A stretch of DNA of 64,000 bases from Demequina sp. (GTDB lineage: Bacteria; Actinomycetota; Actinomycetes; Actinomycetales; Demequinaceae), in assembly GCF_016278775.1 (NCBI RefSeq), contig NZ_JADQBF010000004.1, positions 1-64,000 on the forward strand, written 5' to 3'. Both the position numbers and the translations under genes were made by a program. The notes beneath the pieces were generated by a model. That model saw nothing but the letters and a program-made list of their open reading frames with translations, had not been told where the DNA came from and did not search any database. How positions within the stretch are numbered: position 1 is the stretch's first letter; each line of letters starts with the position of its first letter. Below are positions 1 to 7,995 of this stretch, one piece after another.

Positions 1-1
1 C

Positions 2-1183
2 TACGAGGCGCTCGAGCCCTATGCCGACGCCGGCATCGAGGCGCGCTTCGTCTCAAACATCGACCCCACCGACATGGGCCAGAAACTCAAGGGCCTGGAC
101 CCCGAGACCACCCTGTTCATCGTCGCCTCCAAGACGTTCACCACGCTTGAGACCCTCACCAACGCGCGCCTGGCCCGCCAGTGGCTGTGGGACACGCTGG
201 GCGCCGCCGGGGTCGCCGTACGGTCGGATGAGGAGAAGGCCGACGCCGTTGCCCACCACTTTGTCGCGGTGTCGACCGCGCTGGACAAGGTCGCGGCTTT
301 CGGCATCGACACCGACAACGCGTTCGGTTTCTGGGACTGGGTGGGCGGCCGCTACTCGGTGGACTCGGCCATCGGCCTGTCGCTGTGCATCGCGCTGGGC
401 CCTGACGTGTTCCGCGAGCTGCTAGACGGCTTCCATTCGGTGGACGAGCACGTGCGCACCACTCCCCTGGCCCAGAACGTGCCGGTCCTCATGGGCCTGC
501 TCAACGTCTGGTACGTCAACTTCTTGGGCTCGCAGTCGCACGCCGTGCTGCCCTACGCGCAGCAGCTGCACCGCTTCCCCGCGTACCTGCAGCAGCTCAC
601 CATGGAGTCCAATGGCAAGTCGGTGCGCTGGGACGGCACGCCCGTCACGTGCGACACCGGGGAGATCTTCTGGGGCGAGCCAGGCACCAACGGCCAGCAC
701 GCGTTCTACCAGCTGATCCACCAGGGCACTCGCCTCATCCCGGCGGACTTCATCGCGGTGGCCAACCCCGCCTACCCGCTGTCCGATGGTGACCAGGACG
801 TGCACAACCTGTTCCTGGCCAACTACCTGGCGCAGACCAAGGCGCTGGCGTTCGGCAAGACGGCCGACGAGGTTCGCGCCGAGGGCACGACCGGCGCCCT
901 GGTGGCCGCGCGCACGTTCGCGGGCAACCGGCCCACCACCTCGATCTTCGCGCCCGCTCTGACACCTGCCGTGGTCGGTCAGCTGATCGCGCTGTACGAG
1001 CACATCACGTTCACGCAGGGCATCGTGTGGGGCCTCAACTCCTTTGACCAGTGGGGCGTGGAACTGGGCAAGCAGCTGGCCCTGCAGATCGCTCCCGCCG
1101 TGGAGGGCGACTCTGAGGCATTGGCTGCCCAGGATGCGTCCACGCAAGCGCTGATCGCGTACTACAAGGCGAACCGCACCTAG
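2..1183 (+). CDS. pgi: glucose-6-phosphate isomerase, 5' end outside window
   Basis: Interconverts glucose-6-phosphate and fructose-6-phosphate in the cytoplasm. The reading frame is open from base 2, so the N-terminal part lies upstream and 393 codons plus a stop are visible. Family hallmarks are present in order: [15 protein letters not shown] (sugar-phosphate-binding SIS fold), [13 protein letters not shown] (first PGI signature), MESNGKS with the catalytic Glu, [15 protein letters not shown] with the catalytic His, and [15 protein letters not shown] (second signature, C-terminal). The gene is convergent with the P-loop kinase gene, which ends 32 nt away. Function is secure; only the start is missing. 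Confidence 0.96.
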   Translation, partial: YEALEPYADAGIEARFVSNIDPTDMGQKLKGLDPETTLFIVASKTFTTLETLTNARLARQWLWDTLGAAGVAVRSDEEKADAVAHHFVAVSTALDKVAAFGIDTDNAFGFWDWVGGRYSVDSAIGLSLCIALGPDVFRELLDGFHSVDEHVRTTPLAQNVPVLMGLLNVWYVNFLGSQSHAVLPYAQQLHRFPAYLQQLTMESNGKSVRWDGTPVTCDTGEIFWGEPGTNGQHAFYQLIHQGTRLIPADFIAVANPAYPLSDGDQDVHNLFLANYLAQTKALAFGKTADEVRAEGTTGALVAARTFAGNRPTTSIFAPALTPAVVGQLIALYEHITFTQGIVWGLNSFDQWGVELGKQLALQIAPAVEGDSEALAAQDASTQALIAYYKANRT

Positions 1184-1190
1184 GTTTCAG

Positions 1191-1242
1191 CGGCCGACGC
1201 TGGCGCTGGGTCTTGCTACCCGGTCGCCTTGGGGGTGCGCCA
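1191..1242. repeat. 52-bp repeat, copy A (kinase gene 3' end)
   Basis: This segment spans the last nine codons of the kinase gene (including its stop) and 25 bp beyond the stop. It matches 3789-3840 at 44 of 52 positions by my manual alignment, in the same orientation and without gaps. In copy B the minus-strand reading still gives WRTPKAT followed by a stop, so B looks like the tail of a lost duplicate. Confidence 0.7.
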
Positions 1243-1710
1243 CTCAGCGCCCGGCGGAACGTACGCGTCGAACCCGGCCCCTTCGTCGGCCGTGGGGCGC
1301 TCGTAGCCCTCGGGCGCGAACTCGGTGACGATGGTGACCAACTGCTCCGCCCCGTCACCGCCGCGCGACCGCAAGCGCCGCACGCATTCGTCGGGTGGGG
1401 CGTCGAGCCAATGCAGTTCCGTGCGGGCACCCGACGCGTCGGCGTAGGAGCGCAGCCGCTCACGTTCCTCACGGGTCCACGAGCCGAACTCGGCCACCAC
1501 GTCGCGCCCGGCAGCGAGGAGCGGCCCGATGGTCGCCTCGATCTCCGGCTGCACGGCAAAGCGGGCCTCGTAGTCCACGATGCTCACGCCGCGCTCACGC
1601 AGGGCCGTGTCCATGTCCACGTGCACCGCGCCGGTGGCGGCCATGATCGCTGCGGCCCTAACGGACTTGCCCGCGCCAGGCAGGCCGGTGAGGACGTAGA
1701 GCGTCGGCAT
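1216..1710 (-). CDS. P-loop kinase-like ATPase (AAA/zeta-toxin-like fold)
   Basis: A 164-residue protein. It opens with a Walker A motif GLPGAGKS at residues 9-16, followed by VDMDTALRERG (31-41), where the acidic residues could act in Mg or substrate binding as in small nucleotide and antibiotic kinases. GSWTREERERLRSYA and LDAPPDECVRRL resemble the lid and LID-like Arg region of zeta-toxin or chloramphenicol-phosphotransferase-like kinases. The substrate cannot be told. A TACACT -10 element sits 6 nt before the ATG with no Shine-Dalgarno, suggesting leaderless expression. A remnant of a second copy lies at 3789-3840. Confidence 0.75.
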   Translation of the reverse strand: MPTLYVLTGLPGAGKSVRAAAIMAATGAVHVDMDTALRERGVSIVDYEARFAVQPEIEATIGPLLAAGRDVVAEFGSWTREERERLRSYADASGARTELHWLDAPPDECVRRLRSRGGDGAEQLVTIVTEFAPEGYERPTADEGAGFDAYVPPGAEWRTPKATG

Positions 1711-1716
1711 GGGGCG

Positions 1717-1722
1717 AGTGTA
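1717..1722 (-). promoter_or_regulatory. -10 element for leaderless transcript of kinase gene
   Basis: TACACT on the minus strand ends 6 nt before the ATG at 1710. This TANNNT-N6-ATG spacing places transcription start at or next to the start codon, as in actinobacterial leaderless genes. No ribosome binding site is visible. Confidence 0.55.
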
Positions 1723-1851
1723 TCGAGGCCCCCGCGCCCAAGGGCGGCTCGCGTCTGCGGTAGTTGCTGCTGCTGTTGCTGGGAGGGCTGTGGGCGGGTG
1801 TGCGCGCCGTCAGGCGTAGCAGAATCGTGGGAAGCGTGCCAGCCTGAACGG

Positions 1852-2412
1852 ATGCGACCCCTGCGGTATTCGATCAACGTCTCGCTCGACGGCTGCGTCG
1901 ACCACATGGCTGGGAACCCTGATGAGGAGACGCACCACCACGCGGCGCAAACCATCGCCAGCGCCGACGCCATTATCCTCGGCTGCACCACCTACGAGTT
2001 GATGGAGTTCTGGCGCACAGCGGAAGACCTGCCGCCGTGGATGCGGCCCTTTCAAGAGACGATGAACGCAGCCAAGAAGTACCTGGTGTCGAGCACACGC
2101 GAACCCGATGGGTGGAACACCGAAGCGCTGACCGGCGACCCCGTCGAGGCCGTCAGGCGGCTCAAGGAGCAACCGGGCGGCGCGCTGTACGTGGGCGGTG
2201 TGACACTACCCCGTGCCCTGGCCGATGCCGGGCTCATCGATGAGTACGAGTTTGTCGTCTACCCGACGCTCGTAGGCCACGGGCCTTGGCTGTTCGAAGG
2301 CCTGGCGGAACCTCTCAACCTGCGGCATGTGGGAACCACCGAGTTCGCCTCGGGGGCCCGCGCCGAGCGCTACGTGCCAGTGATCAAGAACTCGGGATCG
2401 CATTCTGTTTGA
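1852..2412 (+). CDS. dihydrofolate reductase family protein (RibD C-terminal-like)
   Basis: A 186-residue protein of the DHFR/RibD-C fold. It begins MRPLRYSINVSLDGCVD, the usual first strand and SxDG turn of this family, continues with a helix and ADAIILGCTTYELM (NADPH-binding region), and ends with LYVGGVTLPRALADAGLIDEY and VYPTLVGHGPWLF, the conserved C-terminal nucleotide-binding part. Members are usually uncharacterised NADPH-dependent reductases. The open frame runs on upstream to 1213, but the family homology begins exactly at ATG 1852, so that start is chosen. Substrate unknown. Confidence 0.85.
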   Translation: MRPLRYSINVSLDGCVDHMAGNPDEETHHHAAQTIASADAIILGCTTYELMEFWRTAEDLPPWMRPFQETMNAAKKYLVSSTREPDGWNTEALTGDPVEAVRRLKEQPGGALYVGGVTLPRALADAGLIDEYEFVVYPTLVGHGPWLFEGLAEPLNLRHVGTTEFASGARAERYVPVIKNSGSHSV

Positions 2413-2445
2413 CCTGGAGCGCGCTCGAAGGTGTTTCCTGCCTGT

Positions 2446-3393
2446 ATGAACACCACTCACAAGGGACAGATCGCGCTGGGCGCAATGTACTTCGGCACTC
2501 GGCAGGACCGCGACGAGTCGTTCGCGATCCTCGACCGCTTCGTGGAGCTCGGCGGACGCTGGCTCGACACCGCAGACAACTACAGCTTCTGGGAGTCCGA
2601 GACGGGTCGCGGCGGCGCGAGCGAGCGCATGCTGGGCGAGTGGTTCGCCGCGAACCCCGGCATCCGCGAGCAGGTATGGGTCTCGACCAAGCTGGGCGCC
2701 GAGCCGCTGGTCGCAGGCAAGTGGCCCGAGTCGATGGAGGGCCTGTCCCCTGCCGCGATCGAGGCCGCGCTGGGCGGGTCGCTGGACCGGCTGGGCACCG
2801 ATCACGTGGAACTGCTGTGGGCTCACGTCGAGGACCGCACGGTACCGCTCGAGGACCAGGTGGCCGCGATGGGCGCCACGGTCGCCGATGGTCGGGTCCG
2901 GCAGTTGGGTGCCTCCAACCACGCCCTCTGGCGCCTAGAGCGGGCGCGAGCCACGGCGTCGGCGACGGGCGTGGAGCCGTACTCCGCAATCCAACTGCGC
3001 CACACCTACCTGCAACCCATCCCGTTTGCCGAGTTGCCCGACGGCGGGCACGTGGTCGCCACGCCCGATGCCTTGGACTACGCGCGCACCGAGGACCTAG
3101 CGTTCTGGGCGTACAACACCCTGCTCGCGGGCTCGTACGCACGGCCGGACCGCCCGCTCCAGGCCCCCTATCTGCACGCCGACACCGAGCGTCGGCTGGC
3201 GGCGCTCGACCGGGTCGCGACGTCCACGGGTGCGACGCGCAACCAGGTGGTGCTCGCGTGGCTGATGGGCGGCTCCCCCGCCGTGACGCCGATCGTCGGG
3301 GTCTCGTCGGTCGCGCAACTCGAGGAGGTCATGGCCGCGCGTGAACTGACCCTGGACGCCGATGCTCTGGCCGTGCTGAACTCGGTGTCATGA
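2446..3393 (+). CDS. aldo/keto reductase (AKR)
   Basis: Predicted NADPH-dependent oxidoreductase with a TIM-barrel fold, 315 residues from ATG 2446; a GTG at 2431 would add five residues. Visible AKR features are LGAMYFGT at the first strand, GGRWLDTADNYSFWE (catalytic Asp and Tyr), VWVSTKLG (catalytic Lys), DHVELLWAHVEDRTV (catalytic His region), RQLGASNHALWRLERA and the C-terminal cofactor segment ATSTGATRNQVVLAWLMGGSPAVTPIVG (given here in overlapping parts). Its stop overlaps the ATG of a disrupted MerR gene, pointing to a former reductase/regulator operon. Physiological substrate unknown. Confidence 0.88.
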   Translation: MNTTHKGQIALGAMYFGTRQDRDESFAILDRFVELGGRWLDTADNYSFWESETGRGGASERMLGEWFAANPGIREQVWVSTKLGAEPLVAGKWPESMEGLSPAAIEAALGGSLDRLGTDHVELLWAHVEDRTVPLEDQVAAMGATVADGRVRQLGASNHALWRLERARATASATGVEPYSAIQLRHTYLQPIPFAELPDGGHVVATPDALDYARTEDLAFWAYNTLLAGSYARPDRPLQAPYLHADTERRLAALDRVATSTGATRNQVVLAWLMGGSPAVTPIVGVSSVAQLEEVMAARELTLDADALAVLNSVS

Positions 3394-3751
3394 CGGTGAC
3401 ATAGGGCATCAGCATCGGCGAGGCGGCGACCGCCACCGGGCTGAGCGAGGACACGCTGCGTTACTACGAGCGCGAGGGCCTGGTGGGGCCCATCGATCGC
3501 GACGCGTCCGGCCACCGGAGCTACGGCGACAACGACGTGGCGTGGATCGGCGTGGTCACGTGCCTGCGGGACGCGGGCTGGGTATCGCGGACCTGCGCCG
3601 GTTCACTCACTTGCTGAGGGCCGACGGTGAGGCTGGTGAGCGCGTGGAGTTTCTGACCGGGCGGCGCGATGAGTTGGTCCGGCAGGCCGGTGCGCTGGCT
3701 GCCGCGATCAAAGTGCTTGACGACAAGATTGCGTACTACGGGAGTCGCTAG
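3390..3751 (+). pseudogene. MerR-family regulator, disrupted by stop and frameshift
   Basis: Conceptual translation gives a MerR HTH, IGEAATATGLSEDTLRYYE then REGLVGPIDRDASGHRSYG, then a dimerisation helix ending KVLDDKIAYYGSR. Two lesions break it. The only good start, ATG 3390, which overlaps the reductase stop as ATGA, reads M-T-V-T and hits TAG at 3402-3404. The frame then shifts near 3576, inside the text for LRDAG/GIADLRRF. The downstream frame is one base lower, as expected from a one-base deletion: restoring one base gives LRDAG-x-GIADLRRF, the usual MerR sequence. Sequencing error could explain one lesion but less easily both. Confidence 0.82.
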
Positions 3752-4120
3752 GAGCGGGCACCACTGCGCCCGTTGTCGCTCCTGCATGCGGCCGATGCTG
3801 GGGCTAGGTCTTGCGGTCAGGTCGCCTTGGGTGTGCGCCAAGAAGTCGCTCCCTCACGGCGGTCAGGCTTGATCCCCTCGGAAGCGCCTTCTCGGCGCAC
3901 TGCGGGTTAGGTGGGGACACGAAGGTCGGGTTGGCCGGGTGCGGTGGCCCCGAGTGGTTACCAGCGCGATAATCCATCGCGTTGAGAGGCAACGGGCCGG
4001 GTCGGGCGGGTTGGTCTCTACGGCGGGAAGCGGATTGCACACGTTCTGCCTCAAGGGCACCAAACGCTAGTAAGCCCTCTGACGGCAGGAATCCCCAAGT
4101 GGGTGTGATGTGATGCCAAG
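3752..4120. other. 369-bp degraded intergenic stretch
   Basis: No convincing gene on either strand. It contains repeat copy B (3789-3840), the remnant of a kinase-gene 3' end. The rest has mixed reading frames and less regular third-position GC than the neighbouring genes, suggesting decayed coding sequence. I saw no tRNA-like fold or transposase remnant. Confidence 0.5.
3789..3840. repeat. 52-bp repeat, copy B (orphan tail of kinase-like gene)
   Basis: It matches 1191-1242 at 44 of 52 positions. On the minus strand the codons for WRTPKAT and a stop remain, but no upstream kinase frame with a P-loop follows. It is most simply a fragment left after deletion of a tandem or nearby paralogue. 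Confidence 0.68.
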
Positions 4121-4636
4121 ATGAATGCCGTGGACACCACTGCAATCCGTGCGGCATTCGAGGACGTTTTCGATCAGGCGCTTGTTTTTCACGCGTTCTC
4201 TGACTACATGCGCGACTACGACCTGTTCATCTACGCGACGGCTGACCCGAGCACCGGGATTCAACCTGATCACTTGCGCTATCGGTTCACCCACTGTGTG
4301 AGAGCCGATATCCACACTGCTGTCTCCGAAGAGACCTGGGCACGCTCACTCGACGAGCGACTGGTCACCTGCGACGAGGGCGTCAACCTGGATGGGTACG
4401 TCTGGGGCGTAGCGTGGCAAGTGCTCTACCCCGGGATTTCGCTCGTCGAGCGATCACCGGAGACTGCGCGTTGGTCGGCTGCGCTGGGCATCCCGTTCCA
4501 CCACGCTGAGGTCCGCACAAACGGGCACAATCTCGACCTGGTCTTCTCAGATTTGCGTGTGGACAGATTGGGACCGGGCTTCTCGCCATTCGCAGTCCCC
4601 GAGGGTGGGCCAGATTTCAAGATCCCCCTGAGTTAG
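4121..4636 (+). CDS. YxiG-like domain protein
   Basis: A 171-residue soluble protein. The pattern ALVFHAFSDYMRDYDLFIYA, HLRYRFTHCV, GVNLDGYVWGVAWQVLYPG and NGHNLDLVFSDLRVDRL matches, from memory, the YxiG-like family found widely in Actinobacteria. In Bacillus the namesake lies in the wapA polyimmunity region, so an immunity-type role is possible but unproven. The next gene is an orphan barstar, which strengthens that reading. No Shine-Dalgarno or clean -10 was found before the ATG, so the start could lie slightly elsewhere. Confidence 0.72.
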   Translation: MNAVDTTAIRAAFEDVFDQALVFHAFSDYMRDYDLFIYATADPSTGIQPDHLRYRFTHCVRADIHTAVSEETWARSLDERLVTCDEGVNLDGYVWGVAWQVLYPGISLVERSPETARWSAALGIPFHHAEVRTNGHNLDLVFSDLRVDRLGPGFSPFAVPEGGPDFKIPLS

Positions 4637-4941
4637 TCGCTAAGTGTTACCCATGTCGGCGCGGCTTGTTGACTTGAATATGCAAGAGAACTCGTGGGCA
4701 TTTCGGGGCCGCCGCCGGTGCGTCCTCGCAGGCCTTCTAGGTGTCGCTCGCGGCTGGTACGGGCAGCGCCCGACTTCCGCCGCGCACCCCAAGTCGGCCT
4801 TGTCTCAGGAGGCCTTGCGCCTGGGTGGTTTGGCGACAGGCGGGTAAGGGCGTGCCAATGTGCACCAGACGGGGTGGATTGACGGCAGGCCGCGTTGCCT
4901 GAGTGCGTGGCCGCTTCGGGCGCCCACGGTGCCCTCGTGCA
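4637..4941. other. 305-bp gap without recognisable gene
   Basis: This lies between the YxiG-like gene and the 3' end of the barstar gene. Short open frames are present on both strands, but none has a recognisable motif, ribosome binding site or conserved start. I see no strong terminator hairpin. Confidence 0.45.
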
Positions 4942-5469
4942 CTACGGGTGCCTAGCGACAGTGAGCCATTCGCGCCCATTCCAACCCACGTGCACCGCAC
5001 CTACAGGATCGAGGGTGATATCCGGATCGTCGGACTGAATCAGGAACAGAAACCTGCGCCCGAAACTCATAGCGACCCGTGCCTGCCCGGTGACGATTTC
5101 GAGGACCGTGTGGGCAGTCGCGCGGTCGTCACGCACGAACCTGTCGAAGCCCGTCAGCGCGAGCACCAGTCCCGTAGCTGACGGAGAGCTCCCGTAATCA
5201 CCGACCGCGACGTCGCTCATGCAGTCATTCAGGGCATCGAGATTCCTTCCATAGTAGGAAGGGAAGTTGAGCGCCCGCGACACGTCGTCGTGCATCCGAC
5301 TGGCGTCGCCCCAATCAGACACCGGAAGTGTTACCACGTCATAGCCGTGGGCGCTCAGCCACTCCGTTGACTCCTGCAGGACCTCGAGGCTCCAGAACAG
5401 CACGGGGCCGCCCGAGAGTCGATAGTCGAGCGGATGGGTAGTGAGCGCTTCCAGGTCAAATGCCGCCAT
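4942..5469 (-). CDS. barstar family protein (barnase inhibitor-like)
   Basis: A 175-residue protein whose centre carries the barstar core: MHDDVSRALNFPSYYGRNLD followed by ALNDCMSDV, the conserved (F)P-x-YYGxNxDAL-DCLxD segment that binds the ribonuclease active site in barnase inhibitors. About 60 residues precede it, longer than classical 90-residue barstar. No barnase-like ribonuclease lies in the window, so it is an orphan inhibitor. The start at 5469 (MAAFDLEALTTHP) is preferred because CATAAT ends 7 nt before it, a leaderless arrangement; ATG 5478 is an alternative. Confidence 0.85.
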   Translation of the reverse strand: MAAFDLEALTTHPLDYRLSGGPVLFWSLEVLQESTEWLSAHGYDVVTLPVSDWGDASRMHDDVSRALNFPSYYGRNLDALNDCMSDVAVGDYGSSPSATGLVLALTGFDRFVRDDRATAHTVLEIVTGQARVAMSFGRRFLFLIQSDDPDITLDPVGAVHVGWNGREWLTVARHP

Positions 5470-5476
5470 ACATCTC

Positions 5477-5482
5477 ATTATG
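5477..5482 (-). promoter_or_regulatory. -10 element for barstar gene
   Basis: CATAAT on the minus strand matches TATAAT at five of six bases and ends 7 nt before ATG 5469. It supports that start and a leaderless message. Confidence 0.45.
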
Positions 5483-5657
5483 GCCACTGCCTGGGGCCGA
5501 ACCGGACTACCACGGTGCAACTGGCGAGCAGTGGTGTTACCTACCTCTGTCCCCTCTCTAGAGATCGACGCTCCCAGCCACCATCACCAATTCACGCCTA
5601 CGGAACCACAGCTCGCGTTCAGCCTCAGTCGACCTTTGACCTGAGAGACTGACAGTC

Positions 5658-6728
5658 ATGACCAGCCTTCACGACCCCGCCTTACGCGGCTTTGCCTCCG
5701 ACAACTACTCCGGCATCCACCCGGACGTGCTCGCGGCGATCGCCGCCGCCAACGGAGGCCACCAAAGCGCGTACGGCGGCGATGCCTACACCGCGCGCCT
5801 GGCCGAGGTGATGGTCCACCACTTCGGCGAGGGCGTCGAGGTTTATCCGATGTTCAACGGCACCGGCGCGAACGTTGTCGCCCTGCAGTCGATGTTGCCG
5901 CGTTGGGGTGCAGTGGTCACGGCCACCACCGCTCACATCAACGCCGACGAGGGCGGCGCTCCCGAGCAGGTGGCTGGCATCAAGCTGCTGACCGTTGAGA
6001 CGGACAACGGCAAACTCACCCCCGAACTCATCGACCGCGAAGCCTGGGGGTGGGGCAACGAGCATCGCGCGCAGCCGCTAGTCGTGTCGATCACGCAATC
6101 GACCGAACTCGGCACCGTCTATGCCGCCGGCGAGATCGCGGCAATCGCCGACCACGCCCACCGCCTGGGGATGCGCGTCCACATGGACGGTGCGCGCATC
6201 TCCAACGCCGCGGCGTCGCTGGGCGTGCCGCTTCGCGCCTTCACGCGCGACGCGGGCGTGGATGTGCTGAGCTACGGCGGCACCAAGAACGGTGCGATGC
6301 TCGGCGAGGCCATCGTGGTGCTCAACCCCGAGGCATCGGAGGGCCTGAAGTACCTGCGAAAGTCGCACATGCAACTGGCCTCAAAGATGCGCTTTGTCTC
6401 CGCCCAGTTGCTCGCCCTGCTCGACGGCGATCTGTGGCTGCGCAACGCCACGCACTCCAACGCGATGGCCCAGCGCTTGCGCGCCGGCATCGAAGCGGGG
6501 CTTGCGGACGGTTCCATCAAAGGTGTCACCCTCACCCAGCCGACGCAGGCCAACGGCGTCTTCGCCACCCTGCCCGACGGCGTGGCGGATCGCCTGCGCG
6601 CCGTGTTCGCGTTCTACGACTGGGATGCCGCCAAGAACGAGGTGCGCTGGATGTGCAGCTTCGACACCTCAGAGGACGACATCGACGCGTTCGTCGCCGC
6701 CACAGCGCGCGAGACTTCGGCCGCGTAG
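5658..6728 (+). CDS. ltaE: low-specificity L-threonine aldolase (PLP-dependent)
   Basis: Cleaves L-threonine or allo-threonine to glycine and acetaldehyde. A 356-residue fold-type I PLP enzyme. FASDNYSGIHPDV starts the protein, TGANVVAL (69-76) and the AHINADEGGAP loop (92-102) follow, MRVHMDGARISNA carries Asp177 against the PLP nitrogen, and SYGGTKNGAM carries the Schiff-base Lys210. Length is normal for the family. It stands alone on the plus strand, convergent with the next aldo/keto reductase. Beta-eliminating lyase is the broader family name, but the SYGGTKNG motif favours threonine aldolase. Confidence 0.92.
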   Translation: MTSLHDPALRGFASDNYSGIHPDVLAAIAAANGGHQSAYGGDAYTARLAEVMVHHFGEGVEVYPMFNGTGANVVALQSMLPRWGAVVTATTAHINADEGGAPEQVAGIKLLTVETDNGKLTPELIDREAWGWGNEHRAQPLVVSITQSTELGTVYAAGEIAAIADHAHRLGMRVHMDGARISNAAASLGVPLRAFTRDAGVDVLSYGGTKNGAMLGEAIVVLNPEASEGLKYLRKSHMQLASKMRFVSAQLLALLDGDLWLRNATHSNAMAQRLRAGIEAGLADGSIKGVTLTQPTQANGVFATLPDGVADRLRAVFAFYDWDAAKNEVRWMCSFDTSEDDIDAFVAATARETSAA

Positions 6729-6756
6729 CCCAGCCGGGCGCGCCGTCTAGGCCCGC

Positions 6757-7596
6757 TCAGACCCTGTCGAACGTGTTCGGGTTCGGCCCTTGGCGGCCAG
6801 CCTCGCCCTTGTCGAGCGCGTCGATGCGTGCCACTTGATCGTCCGTCAGCTCGAAGTCGAAGACGGCCAAGTTCTCGATCATGCGCTCGCGGTGGTTGGA
6901 CTTGGGGAAGACGATGTCGCCGCGCTGAATGTGCCAGCGCAACACCACTTGCGACGGCGCGCGGTTGATCTCGGCGGCGATGTCACGCACCACCGGGTCT
7001 CCCAGCGCCTCGCCCTTCGCAAGCGGGCCCCACGCCTCGACCGCGATGCCGTGTGAGCGGGACGCACGCCTGGCGTCGTCGTTGTGGAAGTACGGGTGCG
7101 CCTCGATCTGGTTCACGGCTGGCGAGATGCCGGTCGCGTCGATGATCCGCGTCAGGTGCTCCGGCTCAAAGTTGGACACCCCTGCGGACGTCAGCCTGCC
7201 GTCCTCGATCAACTCGAGCATCACCTTCCATGTCGATACAAAGTCGCCGTTGTAGCGCGTGGGCAGGGGCCAGTGGATGAGGAACAGGTCAAGCCTGTCG
7301 AGGCGCAGCTTGGTGAGCGTCTCGTCGAAGGACCGCAGCGCGTCGTCGCGAGCGTGCATGCTGTTGGTGAGCTTGCTGGTGACGTAGACCTCCTCGCGCG
7401 CGAGCCCTGAATTCGCGATCGCCTCCCCCACCTCCTCCTCGTTGCCGTAACCCTGCGCCGTGTCGATGTGCCGGAAGCCGACGTCGAGCGCGGTGCCCAC
7501 CGTCTCGACCGCATCGTCCGCAAAAACCTGGAACGTCCCGAAGCCGAGTTGCGGAATGATCGTGCCGTTGTTGAGTGTGATCGTCGGAGTCGTCAT
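6757..7596 (-). CDS. aldo/keto reductase, 2,5-diketo-D-gluconate reductase-like
   Basis: A 279-residue NADPH-dependent reductase of the AKR5-like group. The full catalytic tetrad is visible: Asp45 and Tyr50 in RHIDTAQGYGNEEEVG, Lys75 in VYVTSKL and His108 in DLFLIHWPLP. SAGVSNFEPEHL, AVNQIEAHPYF and the C-terminal VFPKSNHRERMIEN phosphate-binding segment complete the pattern. The open frame extends 50 codons further upstream, but the family N-terminus TPTITLNNGTIIPQLGFGTF starts at ATG 7596. A TAATGT box ends 7 nt before that ATG. Substrate not predictable. Confidence 0.92.
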   Translation of the reverse strand: MTTPTITLNNGTIIPQLGFGTFQVFADDAVETVGTALDVGFRHIDTAQGYGNEEEVGEAIANSGLAREEVYVTSKLTNSMHARDDALRSFDETLTKLRLDRLDLFLIHWPLPTRYNGDFVSTWKVMLELIEDGRLTSAGVSNFEPEHLTRIIDATGISPAVNQIEAHPYFHNDDARRASRSHGIAVEAWGPLAKGEALGDPVVRDIAAEINRAPSQVVLRWHIQRGDIVFPKSNHRERMIENLAVFDFELTDDQVARIDALDKGEAGRQGPNPNTFDRV

Positions 7597-7603
7597 ATGG
7601 ACC

Positions 7604-7609
7604 ACATTA
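7604..7609 (-). promoter_or_regulatory. -10 element for leaderless aldo/keto reductase
   Basis: TAATGT on the minus strand, 7 nt before ATG 7596, in the usual position for leaderless transcription. Confidence 0.5.
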
Positions 7610-7655
7610 CGGGCTGGCCCGAGGGTCGGCAGAGAATTGTTGGCTAGTGCGCGTC

Positions 7656-7967
7656 CTACCCGCCCGCACCGGCCCTGAGCGCCTCGACCAGCTGAGCCGT
7701 AGTCGGCGCACCACCCAAGCCTTCCGGCGTGGAGTAGACCCGACACACGAGCCCGACGCCCGCATCGGGCTGCCAGAAGAGGTCGCGACCATCCACTATC
7801 ACCGACGGCGAGCCGCGGAAGCCAAGCCGTTCCGCTTGCTCCTGCGTAGTCACCTCGACGAGTTCCACAACATCAACGGCGCCCACCGCGACGAGCGCGT
7901 CCCGCAGGCGCGCCTGTGCCACCTGCCAGTTAGGACAGCCGTCGAAGTACAGGAGTTGAACGTGCAC
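7656..7967 (-). CDS. thioredoxin-fold DF-family small protein (CPNW motif)
   Basis: A 103-residue protein starting with GTG 7967. It has the N-terminal strand VQLLYFDGCPNW with a CxxW redox-type site at residues 11-14, then GFRGSPSVIVDGRDLF (49-64), which holds the cis-Pro region of thioredoxin folds, and CRVYST. This layout matches the DF family of thioredoxin-like (seleno)proteins, whose members sometimes carry Sec or Cys at this site; here it is an ordinary Cys. The function of the family is unknown, with redox or metal-related roles suggested. The longer open frame upstream is a shadow of deoD. Confidence 0.7.
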   Translation of the reverse strand: MHVQLLYFDGCPNWQVAQARLRDALVAVGAVDVVELVEVTTQEQAERLGFRGSPSVIVDGRDLFWQPDAGVGLVCRVYSTPEGLGGAPTTAQLVEALRAGAGG

Positions 7968-7995
7968 GCTCCTATTGTGCGGCGAGACGGCTGAA

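Noticed and set aside
1760-1785. CTG/TTG-rich short repeat before the DHFR-like gene
   Set aside because: Only a few imperfect triplets; no sign of a functional repeat or coding role.
1213-1851. Upstream extension of the DHFR-like gene
   Set aside because: It lies antisense to the kinase gene and has no homology; family similarity starts at 1852.
3900-4100. Possible tRNA or small RNA in the degraded stretch
   Set aside because: I could not fold a cloverleaf or find a TPsiC-like arm; no promoter/terminator pair is visible.
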